Positions 32,983 through 44,400 of a DNA stretch of 64,000 bases are shown in pieces. The position numbers and the translations under genes are program-made. The notes beneath the pieces are model-generated. The model was not told the origin of the DNA. It ran no database searches and saw nothing but the letters and a program-made list of their open reading frames with translations. Positions within the stretch are counted from its first letter, which is position 1; each line of letters opens with the position of its first letter. The stretch comes from Dysgonamonadaceae bacterium (GTDB lineage Bacteria > Bacteroidota > Bacteroidia > Bacteroidales > Azobacteroidaceae), in NCBI GenBank assembly GCA_031289145.1, contig JAITQA010000118.1, positions 1 to 64,000 on the forward strand, written 5' to 3'.

Positions 32983-35768
32983 ATTGCTGTTTTTTTAAGT
33001 TCCTGAATGACAACGGGGCCTAACAATCCGGAAGGAAGCGGCTCCCAGGTATCGAAATGTGTATCTTTATATGTAATGCTTACAAAGTTGATTTCATGGA
33101 AAATACGCCATTCTATGCCTTGCCGGTCATAATCGGCGATGCGGTTGGCCGGAAGATTTGTCACCGCTATCTCTATTGTATTTTCACCCTTGTGCAGCCA
33201 TTGACCGATATTGATTTCAAATGGGACGGCATACACCGTTCCTGCTTTTTTACCGTTCACTTTTACAGAAGCGCTTTCCCTTATATCTCCCAGACAGAGG
33301 CGATATTCACAGTTTTCTTCTTTGTCTAAATTCAGTTTTATTGTATACAAAGCAGTCCCCCTATTTTTTCTCAAGGTATCGTTTCCTAATTCCGTCCATG
33401 AAACCGGCGCCGACAGTCGGAAACTTGTTTTTACTTGTGGTTCGCTTGCTAAGAAAGCCATTTCCCAGCCCGTTTCCAGTTCCCATTTGTTGCCGCTTGG
33501 CTGGTAATACGTCCAGGAATCTGTTTGAATAGCTTTACTTGTAAATGTTTTCAGGATAATGGATTCTCCCGGTTGAAGCTGCATAAAGACTTCTGTTAAA
33601 CCATTTTTATTTCGCAAAGCAGCCTTTCCTTTCTTTCCTGTCATCGGGTCGAAAAACAGGACGCAATTCGCTTGCGTGCCTAAAGCGACCCAATCGTTTA
33701 CCGGATTGTTTTTCAGCATGGAGCAGAAATAAATATAGCCGTCGTCGTGGCTGCGACGAATCAGTTTTCCGCCCCAATCCGATACGAATGATTCTTTATT
33801 CTTCGTATATTTAGAAAGTGTTTCCGCATAATTGCTACTTCCGGCAATCACGCTTCCTTTGCCTGTGGGTGTTTCCGAAACGTTCTCGAAAGCGGTTATT
33901 TCCGGGAATTGCTTCATCAATTCTGCAAAAGTTTTTCTTTTGGTTGCCAAATCAGCCGCTCCCGGTACATCTAAGGGATATTGTCCGGCAAAAATAATAG
34001 TTGCTCCCTGCTTTGTCAATTCGAGGATATGGGTAAGCGTTTCAATAGGAATCACCTTGACGGAAGGGAGTATCAGCGCTTTATAGCGGCTTCCGCTTGC
34101 TGTTGTCAGGTATCCGTTCTTAACGGTTGTGGTTTGCAGGAAAAGGTCGGATATATAATCCAGGTCGAATCCGGCTGCCATGATTTTTTCGACAGCTCCG
34201 CAAAATTCGGGTAAACGCTCACGCATACCGTGTATGGAGAAAGTTGTAAAATAATTGCCGCGCTGTTCTTGCCAAATATCGTAAACAGGCAGGTAAAGCA
34301 GAAAATCGTTGTCCGGTTTTCCGGTTTGTAAAAACGATTGGGTGCGGGTTATGTATTCGAAAAAGGCGGGCGCATCTCGCCAGATAGTGTTGGTCGGCGA
34401 TAGATCTACCGCTGCATAAAATTTCCAGCCAGGCCAGGCAGCCTCTTTGGGAGAATACGCCGCGCCGTGGAAAAAGACGTGGTTGACGCCGGAGGTGAAC
34501 ATCAGGTCGATTTCCGGTTTGCATTGTGCCAGGGAGGTACGGAAATGTTCCGTCAGCCAGGTAAATGTTTCTGCGGAAGTATATTTTTTCCCTGTGATAT
34601 GTGCTGCTGAAGAAGCGTATTTCAGTATACTTGGGTCGCTGTCGTTTTGTTTGCGGATAGAATCTTTGCGCAAGCCGGGTATATCAAAGTCGGTGATTCC
34701 GAACGATTCACATTCGGGAATATCGACTAAAGCGTATAAATCAAGCAGGTTTGCAGGAGAACCATGCGCTTGGTTCCGGTTGGTAACCTGATGGGAATGT
34801 ACCCAATCCGTCCAGATTTTAGTAAAATTATCTCTTAAAATATCGCCGATGGTTTCCCTGTAATCCGAAATAATGCGAACAGAAATATCCGTAGCCCCGT
34901 CCGCCAGTAATTCGGGAAAATAATCCTGCAAGCGATAGTTTCGCCGTTGTTCAAATTCCTTCAAAAATCCGGGCGTCCAGTCTGCGCCGTAAACTTCATA
35001 CGAATCGTTGAAAAAGCTATTGGGGAATGGCGTGTGATTGGCCGAGAAAGCCTTTTCGAATTTATCTAAATACCGCTGTACCGCTTCTCTATTCAAATGG
35101 TCGAGCACATAACCTTGTCCGCCGGGAGCCGCCCGTTTCACTTGTTGCAAGGTTTTACCGACAAAAAGCGCAATCAGTTTGTAGTCCTTTCCCTGGGGCG
35201 CAATCCATTCTAACTTTCCATTGAACAAAACCTTATCGGTCAAATCCCATTTCTCGCCCGATACCGTATAGGCCATCAATCGGTCTAAATACGCAAAGGC
35301 TTGTTGTTTTTCATCTCTTATGGTTACCGGTTCCTGCAAAGAACAGCCGCCTTTGAGTGTATATTCCTGAAAAAATGCCTTGGTGGCCGCATCTTCAAGA
35401 CTTATTTCCGGACCGCCGAAAGGCCAACCGGTTCCATTATTCATGTCTACGCTCATGCCCAAACGCTTGGCTTCCGATTGGGTAAATGCCAGCATATCCA
35501 TCCAGCGAGGAGAAAGATAGTCGATGCAATGGTCTTCACGTCCTTTTACACCATAGATAGGTGTAATTTCCACCCCACCGATTCCTGCCTTGCTCAAAAC
35601 TTCCAGATTATAAGTAAGGTTGACCGAGTCGACGTCGCTACCCAACCACCACCAACGGGTCCAGGGTTTGGCTTCTTGGCTTATTTCCGGCCATGAAGTA
35701 TCGTTCGATGAAGTGCATCCGAAGGCCATCCAGGATGCGACAAAAGTGAGAAAAATCAGTTTTTTCAT
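32979..35768 (-). CDS. GH106 alpha-L-rhamnosidase, lipoprotein
   Basis: A GH106 enzyme of about 929 residues. 'AKPWTRWWWLGSDVDSVNLTYNLEVLSKAGIGGVEITP', 'MDMNNGTGWPFGGP'-like 'SVDMNNGTGWPFGGPEIS' and a C-terminal jelly-roll ('GENTIEIAVTNLPANRIAD') are family marks. The N-terminus is a lipoprotein signal with lipobox 'MAFGC'. I start at 35768 (MKKLIFL) because the ORF-track start at 35789 lies on top of the likely promoter element. The enzyme removes terminal alpha-L-rhamnose from RG-I oligosaccharides. It heads the five-gene operon GH106-GH42-PL22-rhaM-GH2/GH28. Confidence 0.93.
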   Translation of the reverse strand: MKKLIFLTFVASWMAFGCTSSNDTSWPEISQEAKPWTRWWWLGSDVDSVNLTYNLEVLSKAGIGGVEITPIYGVKGREDHCIDYLSPRWMDMLAFTQSEAKRLGMSVDMNNGTGWPFGGPEISLEDAATKAFFQEYTLKGGCSLQEPVTIRDEKQQAFAYLDRLMAYTVSGEKWDLTDKVLFNGKLEWIAPQGKDYKLIALFVGKTLQQVKRAAPGGQGYVLDHLNREAVQRYLDKFEKAFSANHTPFPNSFFNDSYEVYGADWTPGFLKEFEQRRNYRLQDYFPELLADGATDISVRIISDYRETIGDILRDNFTKIWTDWVHSHQVTNRNQAHGSPANLLDLYALVDIPECESFGITDFDIPGLRKDSIRKQNDSDPSILKYASSAAHITGKKYTSAETFTWLTEHFRTSLAQCKPEIDLMFTSGVNHVFFHGAAYSPKEAAWPGWKFYAAVDLSPTNTIWRDAPAFFEYITRTQSFLQTGKPDNDFLLYLPVYDIWQEQRGNYFTTFSIHGMRERLPEFCGAVEKIMAAGFDLDYISDLFLQTTTVKNGYLTTASGSRYKALILPSVKVIPIETLTHILELTKQGATIIFAGQYPLDVPGAADLATKRKTFAELMKQFPEITAFENVSETPTGKGSVIAGSSNYAETLSKYTKNKESFVSDWGGKLIRRSHDDGYIYFCSMLKNNPVNDWVALGTQANCVLFFDPMTGKKGKAALRNKNGLTEVFMQLQPGESIILKTFTSKAIQTDSWTYYQPSGNKWELETGWEMAFLASEPQVKTSFRLSAPVSWTELGNDTLRKNRGTALYTIKLNLDKEENCEYRLCLGDIRESASVKVNGKKAGTVYAVPFEINIGQWLHKGENTIEIAVTNLPANRIADYDRQGIEWRIFHEINFVSITYKDTHFDTWEPLPSGLLGPVVIQELKKTAI

Positions 35769-35783
35769 ACGCGCGTTTTTTTT

Positions 35784-35794
35784 ATGCAAAGTAA
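35784..35794 (-). promoter_or_regulatory. Promoter element TTACTTTGCAT before the GH106 operon
   Basis: TTACTTTGCAT on the minus strand, 16 bases upstream of the ATG at 35768, is near the TAnnTTTG consensus. The identical 11-mer precedes the GH105-susC operon at 52107-52117, suggesting shared control of the two RG-I units. Confidence 0.5.
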
Positions 35795-35869
35795 ATAATA
35801 ATTATCTGAAAAAGAGATGTAAAATCATTCAGTTATATCGAAAATTGTACAAAAGGGTGTTTAGACCAC

Positions 35870-35925
35870 GCACAAAAAAAACGCAGATGTGTCGATTGGA
35901 AATATTCCGCACGTTCACATCTGCG
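35870..35925 (-). terminator. Terminator after the large PL11 gene
   Basis: CGCAGATGTG and CACATCTGCG form a perfect 10-bp stem, with GGAATATTTCC able to pair in the loop. On the minus strand it is followed directly by a run of eight or more T. It separates the PL11 gene from the GH106 operon. Confidence 0.88.
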
Positions 35926-35945
35926 CTTCTTACTTGTTAATTTAT

Positions 35946-38900
35946 TTATTTCTCTATAATCAATTTTGAGATTTTAATTGTGCTGTCATTTGCAATTCGG
36001 ATTATATAAGAACCTTGTTGCAGATTACCTAACACGATAGTCTCTTTTTGTTGGGCCGCTTTGTGCGTCAACACTTCCCGTCCCGCCAAATCAATTATGC
36101 TGATGGTTTCATTGCCGGTCAATCCGGAAATGACAACATAATCGTTAGCCGGATTGGGATAGACTCGCAATTCGGTGCCATCTAAACCGGCTATACCGGT
36201 AATGTCTTTCCAGCGACCGACAAGCGTCATATCGGCATAAACAGGATTGTAGAAATTCCACAATTCATCGTTATAATACCATCCGAGAAACAGATATCCG
36301 CTACGAGCAGGCGGTTCATTCGGACGAACAATGACATCGCCTTCCATTACCGTCTGTGGGTCAATACTTCCGATGTTTTCGCCTGTGAAAGTTACCGTGT
36401 AAGTAGGAATGGCTATCCAGTGCGCGACAAGTGTCATATTGGAATAAACGGGATAATTAAAATTCCATAGTTCATTATAGTAATACCACCCGTCAAATAT
36501 ATATCCGGTACGGACAGGATCATCTGGACGAACAATGAGTTCACCTTCCGAGATGGTCAGCGGATCAATAGTTACGCCTTCCCCTTCGAAAGTTACCGTG
36601 TATAGATTTTCTGTCCATTGTGCATAGAGCGTCGTGTTGCCGTCGGCCAAATATACTGTTGTAGCGGTATAAGTGTCGCCGGTACCTGCTTGTACCGTAT
36701 TCCATCCGTTGAAAGTATAGTGGGTGAGGCCGGGCGTCGGTAATGTTCCTACTGCTTCTCCGTAAATCACAGATTTACTTGCAAGCTCAACCGTACCGCC
36801 ATTGGCATTGAAATACAATGTATTTTGCCATTTAGCCTTTAATGTTATATCGGCGCTATACAATTCGGTGGGATTATAGGCTGTTCCGTCGGGCAGGAAC
36901 CATCCCAGCAATACGGTTCCGGCTTTGGAAATCTCCGGAAACTCGACATAAGCGCCGGTTACCGTCTTTATTACTTTCGGATCTGTCGTTAAATCGGCGA
37001 AAACACCGCTATTCGGATCAAATGTAATGGCAAAAGCCTCACCTTCTTCCCGGACTACATCCTCCATATTATAACCTAAGAAGAAATCTGCATGAGGCGG
37101 TTGGTTGTAACCTCCGTTTTGCCATGCGACAGCGAGCCTGTATTCTTTATTGTGCATCAATGTCGGTATACCGCTTGTCGGCACTCCTCCGTTTCCGGAA
37201 TGACTGGTAGCCGTAATAGTGGTATAGACTCGCAGGGCGGTGTTATCCGTTGCACGCAAGATGACTTCTTCTCTCCAGTCGCCGAGAATATCCGCTTGCA
37301 GACAAGGATTGTTTTTGGTTCCTCCGTTGGTGGAGGCGCCGGAGAACGTAATGACATTGCTACTGCCGAAGGATTTGCTTGGCGCAGTTCCGGTAGGGTT
37401 TATTTTGGTTACGGAAGGGCCGCTGCTGCCGTCAAACAGTTCGCGTCCCGTATCTCCGTCCCAGTAAATAGCCATGTTCATTGAGCTTGGGCTGCTTGAG
37501 CTAAGTTTCGTACCATTGGCGGCATACGTGCCCAATCCGCCGGAACTCCACGATTCGGTGCCCGGATAATTCGGGTCAATATCAGCGGATACGCCGCGTC
37601 CGATATCTCCTGAAGCAAGTACGCTCCAAATCAAGTCGCCTGTCAGTAAGTCGTGCATTTCCATGCCGTAAGGGAAAGGATTTTCGTGTACGCCCATCAT
37701 TTGCAATCCGGGGCGGGAAGGATCTAATTTCCCTACGTGCATGGCGTCGCCATGTCCCAATCCTGTAGTGTACATTGGGCTGCCGTCATCATCTACGGTG
37801 AGAGATCCGTAAACGATTTCATCTTTACCGTCTCCATCTACATCGCCAACAGACATGTTATGATTTCCTTGACCGCCATACTGTTTGCCGGAAACATCCG
37901 AATCAAACAACCAGCGTTTGGTTAAGTTGACGCCATCCCAATCCCAGGCGGCCAAGGTAGTACGGGTGTAGTATCCCCGGCACATCACCGCACTGGGATG
38001 AATACCATCCAGGTAAGCAACGGTGGCAAGGAAACGGTCGGAACGATTTGCCATGCCGTCACCCCAATCTACAGGATTCCCGCGAGGTGGATCATAAGGA
38101 GCCGAAGCAAGGACTTTTCCGGTAGCGCCTTCAAAAATCGACACAAATTCGGGGCCGGAAAGAATCAAACCGTCGGCAGTGGCATGTACTGCATCTACAC
38201 CTATAAGTTGTCCCTCGGTATCTTTTGTTCCATCGGAAGTTCTTATGGCAATTTCAGCTTTTCCGTCGCCGTCAAAATCAAAGACTAAGAAAGGCGAATA
38301 ATGTGCACCCGCTCTGATATTGCTACCCAGGTCTATGTATTTTCCATCTCCCCAGAGTTTGGTGCCATCTAATTTGTAAGCATCAATATATACATTTCCG
38401 GTTTGGCCTGTGTTTGAGTTATCCTGCAAGTTAGCCGGCGCCCAGAGAAATACGATTTCGTATTCGCCGTCGCCGTCAAGGTCGGCAGTCGAACCGTCGT
38501 ATATCGTATAGTTGGTATAGGGGCTTCCATCCGGGAGGTGCCCTGTGGTAGGCATTTGAACCGGAATGTTCAGGTATTGCCCCGTCCATACGTTTGCCGG
38601 TTCGGAACGGTATATTTCTTCGCCGCCCACTAATACAGCTACCGAATAGGTATTCGCAGCAGTTCCGCCGGTGTGGAGATAATCGGTATGTGCCGCATCA
38701 AGCGGACTTGGATTGAGTGGCGTCGTATCATCGTTTTTATAGAGGTTGAATTCAATTCCGTCCGGATCTGTGCCCAACAGTCTCCAACTCAAGAACACAT
38801 TGCTGCCGCTGGGGACAGCCACTAATCCACGGCTGAGTTTCTCTATTTGTCTTTTTGGAAGCTCTATCGGAGCCACGGTGATGGTTTTTTCGGCAGAAAT

Positions 38901-41342
38901 CAATGGACTTCCGACAGATGTCGCCGTGATGATGGTTTCCCCTTCAGTCAAACCCTCCACAATCACCCTGCCTCCGGAGGAGGTCACTGTCGCGACTGCA
39001 GGAGTAGACGAGGTCCATGTAAGATTTTTATTAACGGCATTACCGGGAGCAATTCTCGGATATACCAAGATAGAACCACCGGGTACAACATGATCAAGCC
39101 CGTCTAAAGACAGTCCTGTGACTTCATAAGTAGGCAGTGTCGAATTGATCACTTTATAGGCAAAATTGTCTATGGCTGACGTAATTGTAAGATTATTCGT
39201 CGCTGTGCGAAGACCATTGATAAAAAGCGACTTCACATTTGCCTTGGGAGGAAATATTAAAGAAAGCGGAACACCAGTTACAGTCTGTGTATGCGCCGGA
39301 TTATCCCGTTCCGTAATAGTAAAGGAACATTCATTGGCAAGGTAATCAATGTCAATGTCAAGCGTATACCACGTATCTAATCTTGTCACATTTTCGAGGC
39401 CGATTCCCTCAGGCTTTGAGCCTGTCGAAGAAACATAGTTACCCGTGAAATAAGCGATATGATCCGTCTCTTCGTCTGTGTCGGCAAAGATAAAAGTAAG
39501 TATCATGTTGGGTGTACCGTTATCGTCCTGTATGCTCAAAGTACCGCTGTTAATCTCAGGAAGACTCGGACTATCCTTGAATGAATTTTTTACCCGTCCG
39601 GCAAACCAGTCGAATCGCAGATTAAGCACACCACCCGTGATAGCGCTTGAGAGCGTGAATGTCTGATTTCTACCACCGGACTGGCCGTCCGCGTTAAAAT
39701 AAAGCGCTTTGGTACTTTGGAAAGAAGTTGTAGAACCTCCAAACGGCGCTACGCTGCTTTCGAAATCAGAGAATACAGTGTAAGGGTTGACAGCGGCTAC
39801 CTCAATATAATAGCGTCCTTCTACGCCTGAACCGTCAATGGTAGAAGCCTTTATATGCGTCTTGCCGAAGCCGCCGACGAGGGTGACTGAGCCGGAAGCG
39901 TTAACCGTTGCTATCGCCTCGTCATCCGACGACCACGTAATCGTTTTGTTGGAAGCGGTGGTGGGAAGGATTTGTGGAGACAGCGTGAAAGCAGCCGTAG
40001 AAGCAGGCGTAGCCGTGTAGAAAATACGACGGGCGCCCCAAAGATCAATACTGGTTACCTGATAGAAGATAACGGTTACATTGTGGGTCCCGTATGCGCC
40101 TCCTCCGTCTTCTGCGGTGGCCGTAATGGTTACTTCTCCTGCGCTGAGGCCGGTCACTTCGCCGGTAGAGGCGTTAACCGTGGCAACCGCCGTATTGGAC
40201 GACGACCAGACTACATTCTGGTTCGAAGCATTTCCGGGAGCGACAGTCTTACTCAGTGTAATCGTATTGCCGACAGAAACATCGCTTGCTCCGGAAACCG
40301 TAACGCCGGTCAGCGGAATCCCGGTATTGGTGACAGCAATCTCTTTTGTACCGAGTATGCCGACTGTGGCTGAAGTGGCGGTTACCGTTACCTCTCCGGC
40401 GCCGCCATTGGCGCCCGTAAGGGTGGCTGTCCAGGAAGGATAGCCGGCAGCAACAGTTGCCAGGTCGGGACGGTCAACGCTCCAGGTAATCGCATGGTTA
40501 GTTACATCGAACGGGAGTACTGCTGCCGAAAGGACGCTTGTGCCGCCGTTTGCATCAATTAAATCCCATTGGGATGCGACGGTAAGGCTTGTGGCTGGAA
40601 CATCGGGATCGGAATCAGCTATCTTGATGCCGATATTGTCGATCATGGGATTCCATGTGATGTTGGCGCCGTTTCGGGTTGCATAGAAATACATATTAGT
40701 GACCTGAGCCAAGGACGTTCCGCTCGGAACCGGCAGCATCACCTTTCGTTCATATCCGGCATCTCCGGTAACGGTAAAACAGATGCGTTGTCCCTTGTCT
40801 ACTTCTGCTTTTATGTGATACCAAGCAGACAAAGGGGTCTCGGTAAGGCTTGTCCTGTAAGTTTCATTGACTGTAGCCGCTTTTCCGCCGTTAAGGGTAC
40901 CTACTGCAATGCCGATCTGTGTATCGCTGCCTCTTAGGTTGTACACCGTGAAAAGGACGTTGTTATCACCGGTTCCATTCCGGAAACGGATTTGTCCTTC
41001 GTCATCCGTTCCTCCTGAATAAGCTGCAGGAAACCAGTCAAACTCTACGATTAGTTTTTTAGTGGCGGCCGCAGGCGGCGAAGTTAGTGTAAAGGTAGAA
41101 TTTCGAGCACCACTCTGGTTAGTAAGACTGAATTTCAGCATTCCATTCGTATTGGTTGGAGCATCCAACCAATCAGTAGCTAAATAACCTCCCGACAGAC
41201 TTCCTTTTACTGTCGGCAGGTTGTTGAAATATTCAAAGTAGTCATAGCCGGGATAGCTTTGTGCTTGTACCGCTAAGGCTACGAACAAGGCGGCTGTTGT
41301 GAAAAACAGGCCGCGAATTAATTGTGATAATTGTGTTTTCAT
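35946..41342 (-). CDS. PL11 rhamnogalacturonan lyase, large multidomain, T9SS-secreted
   Basis: 1798 residues. After the signal peptide (ends 'AVQAQS'): a ConA-like domain (about 25-250), three bacterial Ig-like (Big_2) domains (250-520, e.g. '[23 protein letters not shown]'), a second ConA-like domain (520-740), another Big_2 (745-828), then the PL11 propeller (828-1430: 'LDRGLVAV'-type start, '[25 protein letters not shown]', '[26 protein letters not shown]', '[19 protein letters not shown]'). Two clear InlB-type repeats and one divergent one follow, then a T9SS sorting domain ('[18 protein letters not shown]' to the C-terminal 'SKLIIEK'). PL11 enzymes cleave the RG-I backbone by beta-elimination. 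The tail implies export by type IX secretion to the cell surface. It is paralogous to the next upstream gene. Confidence 0.93.
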   Translation of the reverse strand: MKTQLSQLIRGLFFTTAALFVALAVQAQSYPGYDYFEYFNNLPTVKGSLSGGYLATDWLDAPTNTNGMLKFSLTNQSGARNSTFTLTSPPAAATKKLIVEFDWFPAAYSGGTDDEGQIRFRNGTGDNNVLFTVYNLRGSDTQIGIAVGTLNGGKAATVNETYRTSLTETPLSAWYHIKAEVDKGQRICFTVTGDAGYERKVMLPVPSGTSLAQVTNMYFYATRNGANITWNPMIDNIGIKIADSDPDVPATSLTVASQWDLIDANGGTSVLSAAVLPFDVTNHAITWSVDRPDLATVAAGYPSWTATLTGANGGAGEVTVTATSATVGILGTKEIAVTNTGIPLTGVTVSGASDVSVGNTITLSKTVAPGNASNQNVVWSSSNTAVATVNASTGEVTGLSAGEVTITATAEDGGGAYGTHNVTVIFYQVTSIDLWGARRIFYTATPASTAAFTLSPQILPTTASNKTITWSSDDEAIATVNASGSVTLVGGFGKTHIKASTIDGSGVEGRYYIEVAAVNPYTVFSDFESSVAPFGGSTTSFQSTKALYFNADGQSGGRNQTFTLSSAITGGVLNLRFDWFAGRVKNSFKDSPSLPEINSGTLSIQDDNGTPNMILTFIFADTDEETDHIAYFTGNYVSSTGSKPEGIGLENVTRLDTWYTLDIDIDYLANECSFTITERDNPAHTQTVTGVPLSLIFPPKANVKSLFINGLRTATNNLTITSAIDNFAYKVINSTLPTYEVTGLSLDGLDHVVPGGSILVYPRIAPGNAVNKNLTWTSSTPAVATVTSSGGRVIVEGLTEGETIITATSVGSPLISAEKTITVAPIELPKRQIEKLSRGLVAVPSGSNVFLSWRLLGTDPDGIEFNLYKNDDTTPLNPSPLDAAHTDYLHTGGTAANTYSVAVLVGGEEIYRSEPANVWTGQYLNIPVQMPTTGHLPDGSPYTNYTIYDGSTADLDGDGEYEIVFLWAPANLQDNSNTGQTGNVYIDAYKLDGTKLWGDGKYIDLGSNIRAGAHYSPFLVFDFDGDGKAEIAIRTSDGTKDTEGQLIGVDAVHATADGLILSGPEFVSIFEGATGKVLASAPYDPPRGNPVDWGDGMANRSDRFLATVAYLDGIHPSAVMCRGYYTRTTLAAWDWDGVNLTKRWLFDSDVSGKQYGGQGNHNMSVGDVDGDGKDEIVYGSLTVDDDGSPMYTTGLGHGDAMHVGKLDPSRPGLQMMGVHENPFPYGMEMHDLLTGDLIWSVLASGDIGRGVSADIDPNYPGTESWSSGGLGTYAANGTKLSSSSPSSMNMAIYWDGDTGRELFDGSSGPSVTKINPTGTAPSKSFGSSNVITFSGASTNGGTKNNPCLQADILGDWREEVILRATDNTALRVYTTITATSHSGNGGVPTSGIPTLMHNKEYRLAVAWQNGGYNQPPHADFFLGYNMEDVVREEGEAFAITFDPNSGVFADLTTDPKVIKTVTGAYVEFPEISKAGTVLLGWFLPDGTAYNPTELYSADITLKAKWQNTLYFNANGGTVELASKSVIYGEAVGTLPTPGLTHYTFNGWNTVQAGTGDTYTATTVYLADGNTTLYAQWTENLYTVTFEGEGVTIDPLTISEGELIVRPDDPVRTGYIFDGWYYYNELWNFNYPVYSNMTLVAHWIAIPTYTVTFTGENIGSIDPQTVMEGDVIVRPNEPPARSGYLFLGWYYNDELWNFYNPVYADMTLVGRWKDITGIAGLDGTELRVYPNPANDYVVISGLTGNETISIIDLAGREVLTHKAAQQKETIVLGNLQQGSYIIRIANDSTIKISKLIIEK
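36178..36322. repeat. Direct repeat copy 1, 3' part of the PL11 paralogues
   Basis: About 145 bases here are almost identical to 41706-41850, differing at only a handful of positions by eye. They encode the last InlB repeat and the linker to the sorting domain ('[20 protein letters not shown]'). Synonymous as well as nonsynonymous sites are conserved, pointing to recent duplication or gene conversion. Confidence 0.85.
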
Positions 41343-41400
41343 ACGTAAATGAATGTATTAATGTATTAAAGTGCTGATGAAAAAAAAAAGTAAGTTAAAA

Positions 41401-41439
41401 GTTCCTGTCACGGCAGTTTGATCTGCCATGACAGGGAAC
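41401..41439 (-). terminator. Terminator between the two PL11 genes
   Basis: GTTCCTGTCACGGCAG pairs with CTGCCATGACAGGGAAC (one bulge, one mismatch). On the minus strand it is followed by TTTTAACTTAC and then a run of ten T. It should end most transcription from the SusC/D-PL11 operon before the larger PL11 gene. Confidence 0.85.
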
Positions 41440-41472
41440 CTTCTCTGATTAATCAAAATGAACTTGAATTTA

Positions 41473-44400
41473 CTATTTCCGGATAATCAATTTAGTAGTT
41501 TTTGCATTCTTTTCGTTTACAATACGAATCAAATAACTACCTTGTTGTAATTTATTCAGGTTGATAGTTTCTTTCTGATTTGTCGCCTTATGAATCAGCA
41601 ATATCCGGCCTGCTATATCGGTTATGTAAACGGTCTCGTTGCCGTCCAGACCCGAAATGACAACATAGTCATAAGCAGGATTGGGGTATATTTGCAATTC
41701 GGCGCCATCCAAACCGGCTATACCGGTAATGTCTTTCCAGCGACCGACAAGCGTCATATCGGCATAAACGGGATTGTAGAAATTCCACAATTCATCGTTA
41801 TAATACCAGCCGAGAAACAGATAGCCGCTACGGGCAGGCGGTTCATTCGGAGGGACGAGGGTTTCACCTTCAAATACAGTCTGTGAATCGGGATTTCCGA
41901 TGTTTTCGCCTTCGAAAATTACGGTGTAAGCAGGAATGGCTGTCCAATGCGCGACCAGTGTCATATTGGAATAAGCGGGATAATCAAAATTCCACAGTTC
42001 GTTATAGTAATACCAACCGTCAAACCGGTAGCCCCGACGGACAGGGTCATCCGGACGAACAATGAGTTCTCCTTCCGTTATAGTCATCGTAATACCTTCG
42101 ATTCCTTCGCCTTCGAAAGTTACCGTGTAGGTAATGGCTATCCAGTGCGCGACAAGCGTCATATCGGCATAAACAGGATTGTTAAAATCCCATGCACCGT
42201 TGGCAGAATACCATCCGGCAAATATATAGCCGCTACGATAAGGTTCTGCCGGATAAGTAACTCTTTCACCTTCCAATAATATCTGCGGATCAATACCGGT
42301 TACGCCTTCCCCTTCGAAAGTTACCGTGTAAGTAATCGCCGTCCAATGGGCGACAAGCGTCAAATCGTCAGAAACCGGGTCGTCAAAATCCCAGAGGTCA
42401 TCGCCATTATACCAACCGTCAAATGTATATCCGGTACGGACAGGCTCTGTCGGTTCTTCAGCCGTTTGCCCATCTTCTACTGTTTGCGGGTCAATATCGG
42501 TGATGCCTTCGCCTTCGAAAGTAACGGTATGGTAGACAGTCGTAGTTAACCATTTTGCATATAAAGTTATGTCGGAATCTTCCAATGTGATGGGGTCAAA
42601 CGCTGTATCGTCGGACTTGAACCATCCCAAAAATTCGGACGCGCTTTTGGTAATACCCGGAACGTCAAAATAGGCGTCGGTTACCATCTTTATCAGTTTC
42701 GTGCCTGTAGATGCATCCTCGAAAACGCCTCCGTTCGGCACCAAAGTAATAGTGAAAATCCGGCCTTCTTCTCTGACCACATCAGACATGTTATAGCCTA
42801 AGAAAAAATCGACATGCGGCGGCTGGTTGTAACCTGCGTTTTGCCAGGCAATCGCATTTCGGTATTCCTTGTTGTGCATCAGTGTAGGGATGCCACTGGC
42901 CGGTACAGCACCGGCGCCGGTATGTGTTGTCGGATTGATGGTGGTGTATATCCGCAAGGCTGTATTATCCGTTTTGCGAAGGATTACTTCTTCGCGCCAG
43001 TCGCCGAGGATATCCGCTTGCAAGCAAGGATTTGCTTTTGTTCCGCCATTGGTGGAAGCGCCGGAGAACGTCATCGGCGTAGCGGTTGCGAAAGTTTTAT
43101 TGGGGGCGGTTCCGGATGCAGTTATTTTTGTTATAACGGGATTGTCGGTACCGTCAAAGAGTTCACGTCCCGTATCGCCGTCCCAGTAAATAACCATATT
43201 CATTACGCTGATGCTTCCGCCCAATTTTGTACCGTCGGCGGCGAAAGTGCCAAGTCCTCCGGCGCTCCAAGATTCTTCACCCGGATAGCTTGGGTCTACA
43301 TCTGCAGAAACTCCGCGTCCGGTGTCCGTTGTGCCTGTTACACGCCAGATAATATCGCCGGTCATTGCATCGTGCATTTCTATACCAAAAGGCGTTTCCT
43401 CATGCACGTCCACTACTTGTAATCCGGGACGTGTAGGGTCTAATTTTCCGACATGAATCGCGTCGCCATGTCCCAATCCGGTCGTGTACATCGCGGTGCC
43501 GTCATCGTCTAAGGTGAGTGATCCGTAAATAATTTCGTCTTTCCCATCCGCATCCACATCGGCTACCGAGAGGTTATGATTCCCTTGTCCGGCATACTGT
43601 GAGCCGGCAACATTCGAATCGAAAAACCAGCGTTGCGTCAATGCTGTGCCGTTCCAGTCCCAGGCGGCTAAGCAGGTACGGGTGTAGTATCCGCGACACA
43701 TCACCGCGCTTGGATGAACGCCGTCCAAATAAGCCAATCCGACAAGGAACCGGTCAACCCGGTTACCGTAATCATCCCCCCAAGCAGAGACGGTGCCTCT
43801 GGGTGGATTATAGTCTTTTGTATCAAGCAATGTACCGGTAGCGCCTTCGAATACCGAGAGGTATTCGGGGCCTGAGAGTATGTAACCTGAGCTATTTCCC
43901 AAGTAGGTGCTACTACCGATCATGGTACCTTGAGTATCTGTGGTTCCGGGGGCGGTTTTTACAATAATTTCCGCTTTCCCGTCGCCATCGAAATCAGCAA
44001 CCAGGAACATCGTGTAGTGGGCGCCGGCCCGGATATTGCTACCCAAGTCGATATATTTCCCGGCTCCCCATAGTTTGGTGCCGTCTAATTTATAGGCGTC
44101 AATAAATACATTTCCGGTATAGCCGCCGGTTGAGTTATCCTGCAAATTGGCCGGCGCCCAGAAGAAGACAATTTCGTATTGGCCATCGCCGTCCAAGTCG
44201 GCTACCGTACCATCGTATATGGTATAATCATTGTAGGCTGATCCGTTGTACAGATGTCCTGTGGTAGGCTTCTGAACCGGAATTTCCAGATACTGCTCGT
44301 CCCATACGCTTGCCGACTTCGAGCGATAGGCTTCCTCTCCGTCAAACAATACGGCTACCGTGTAGGTATCCGTAAGCGTTCCGCTTGCGTCTGTATAATC

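Noticed and set aside
41880-42560. Tandem DNA repeats in the PL11 gene considered as a possible CRISPR or satellite.
   Set aside because: They are protein-level InlB-type repeats of about 65-70 codons in frame, with diverged DNA and no unique spacers. No CRISPR array was seen in the window.
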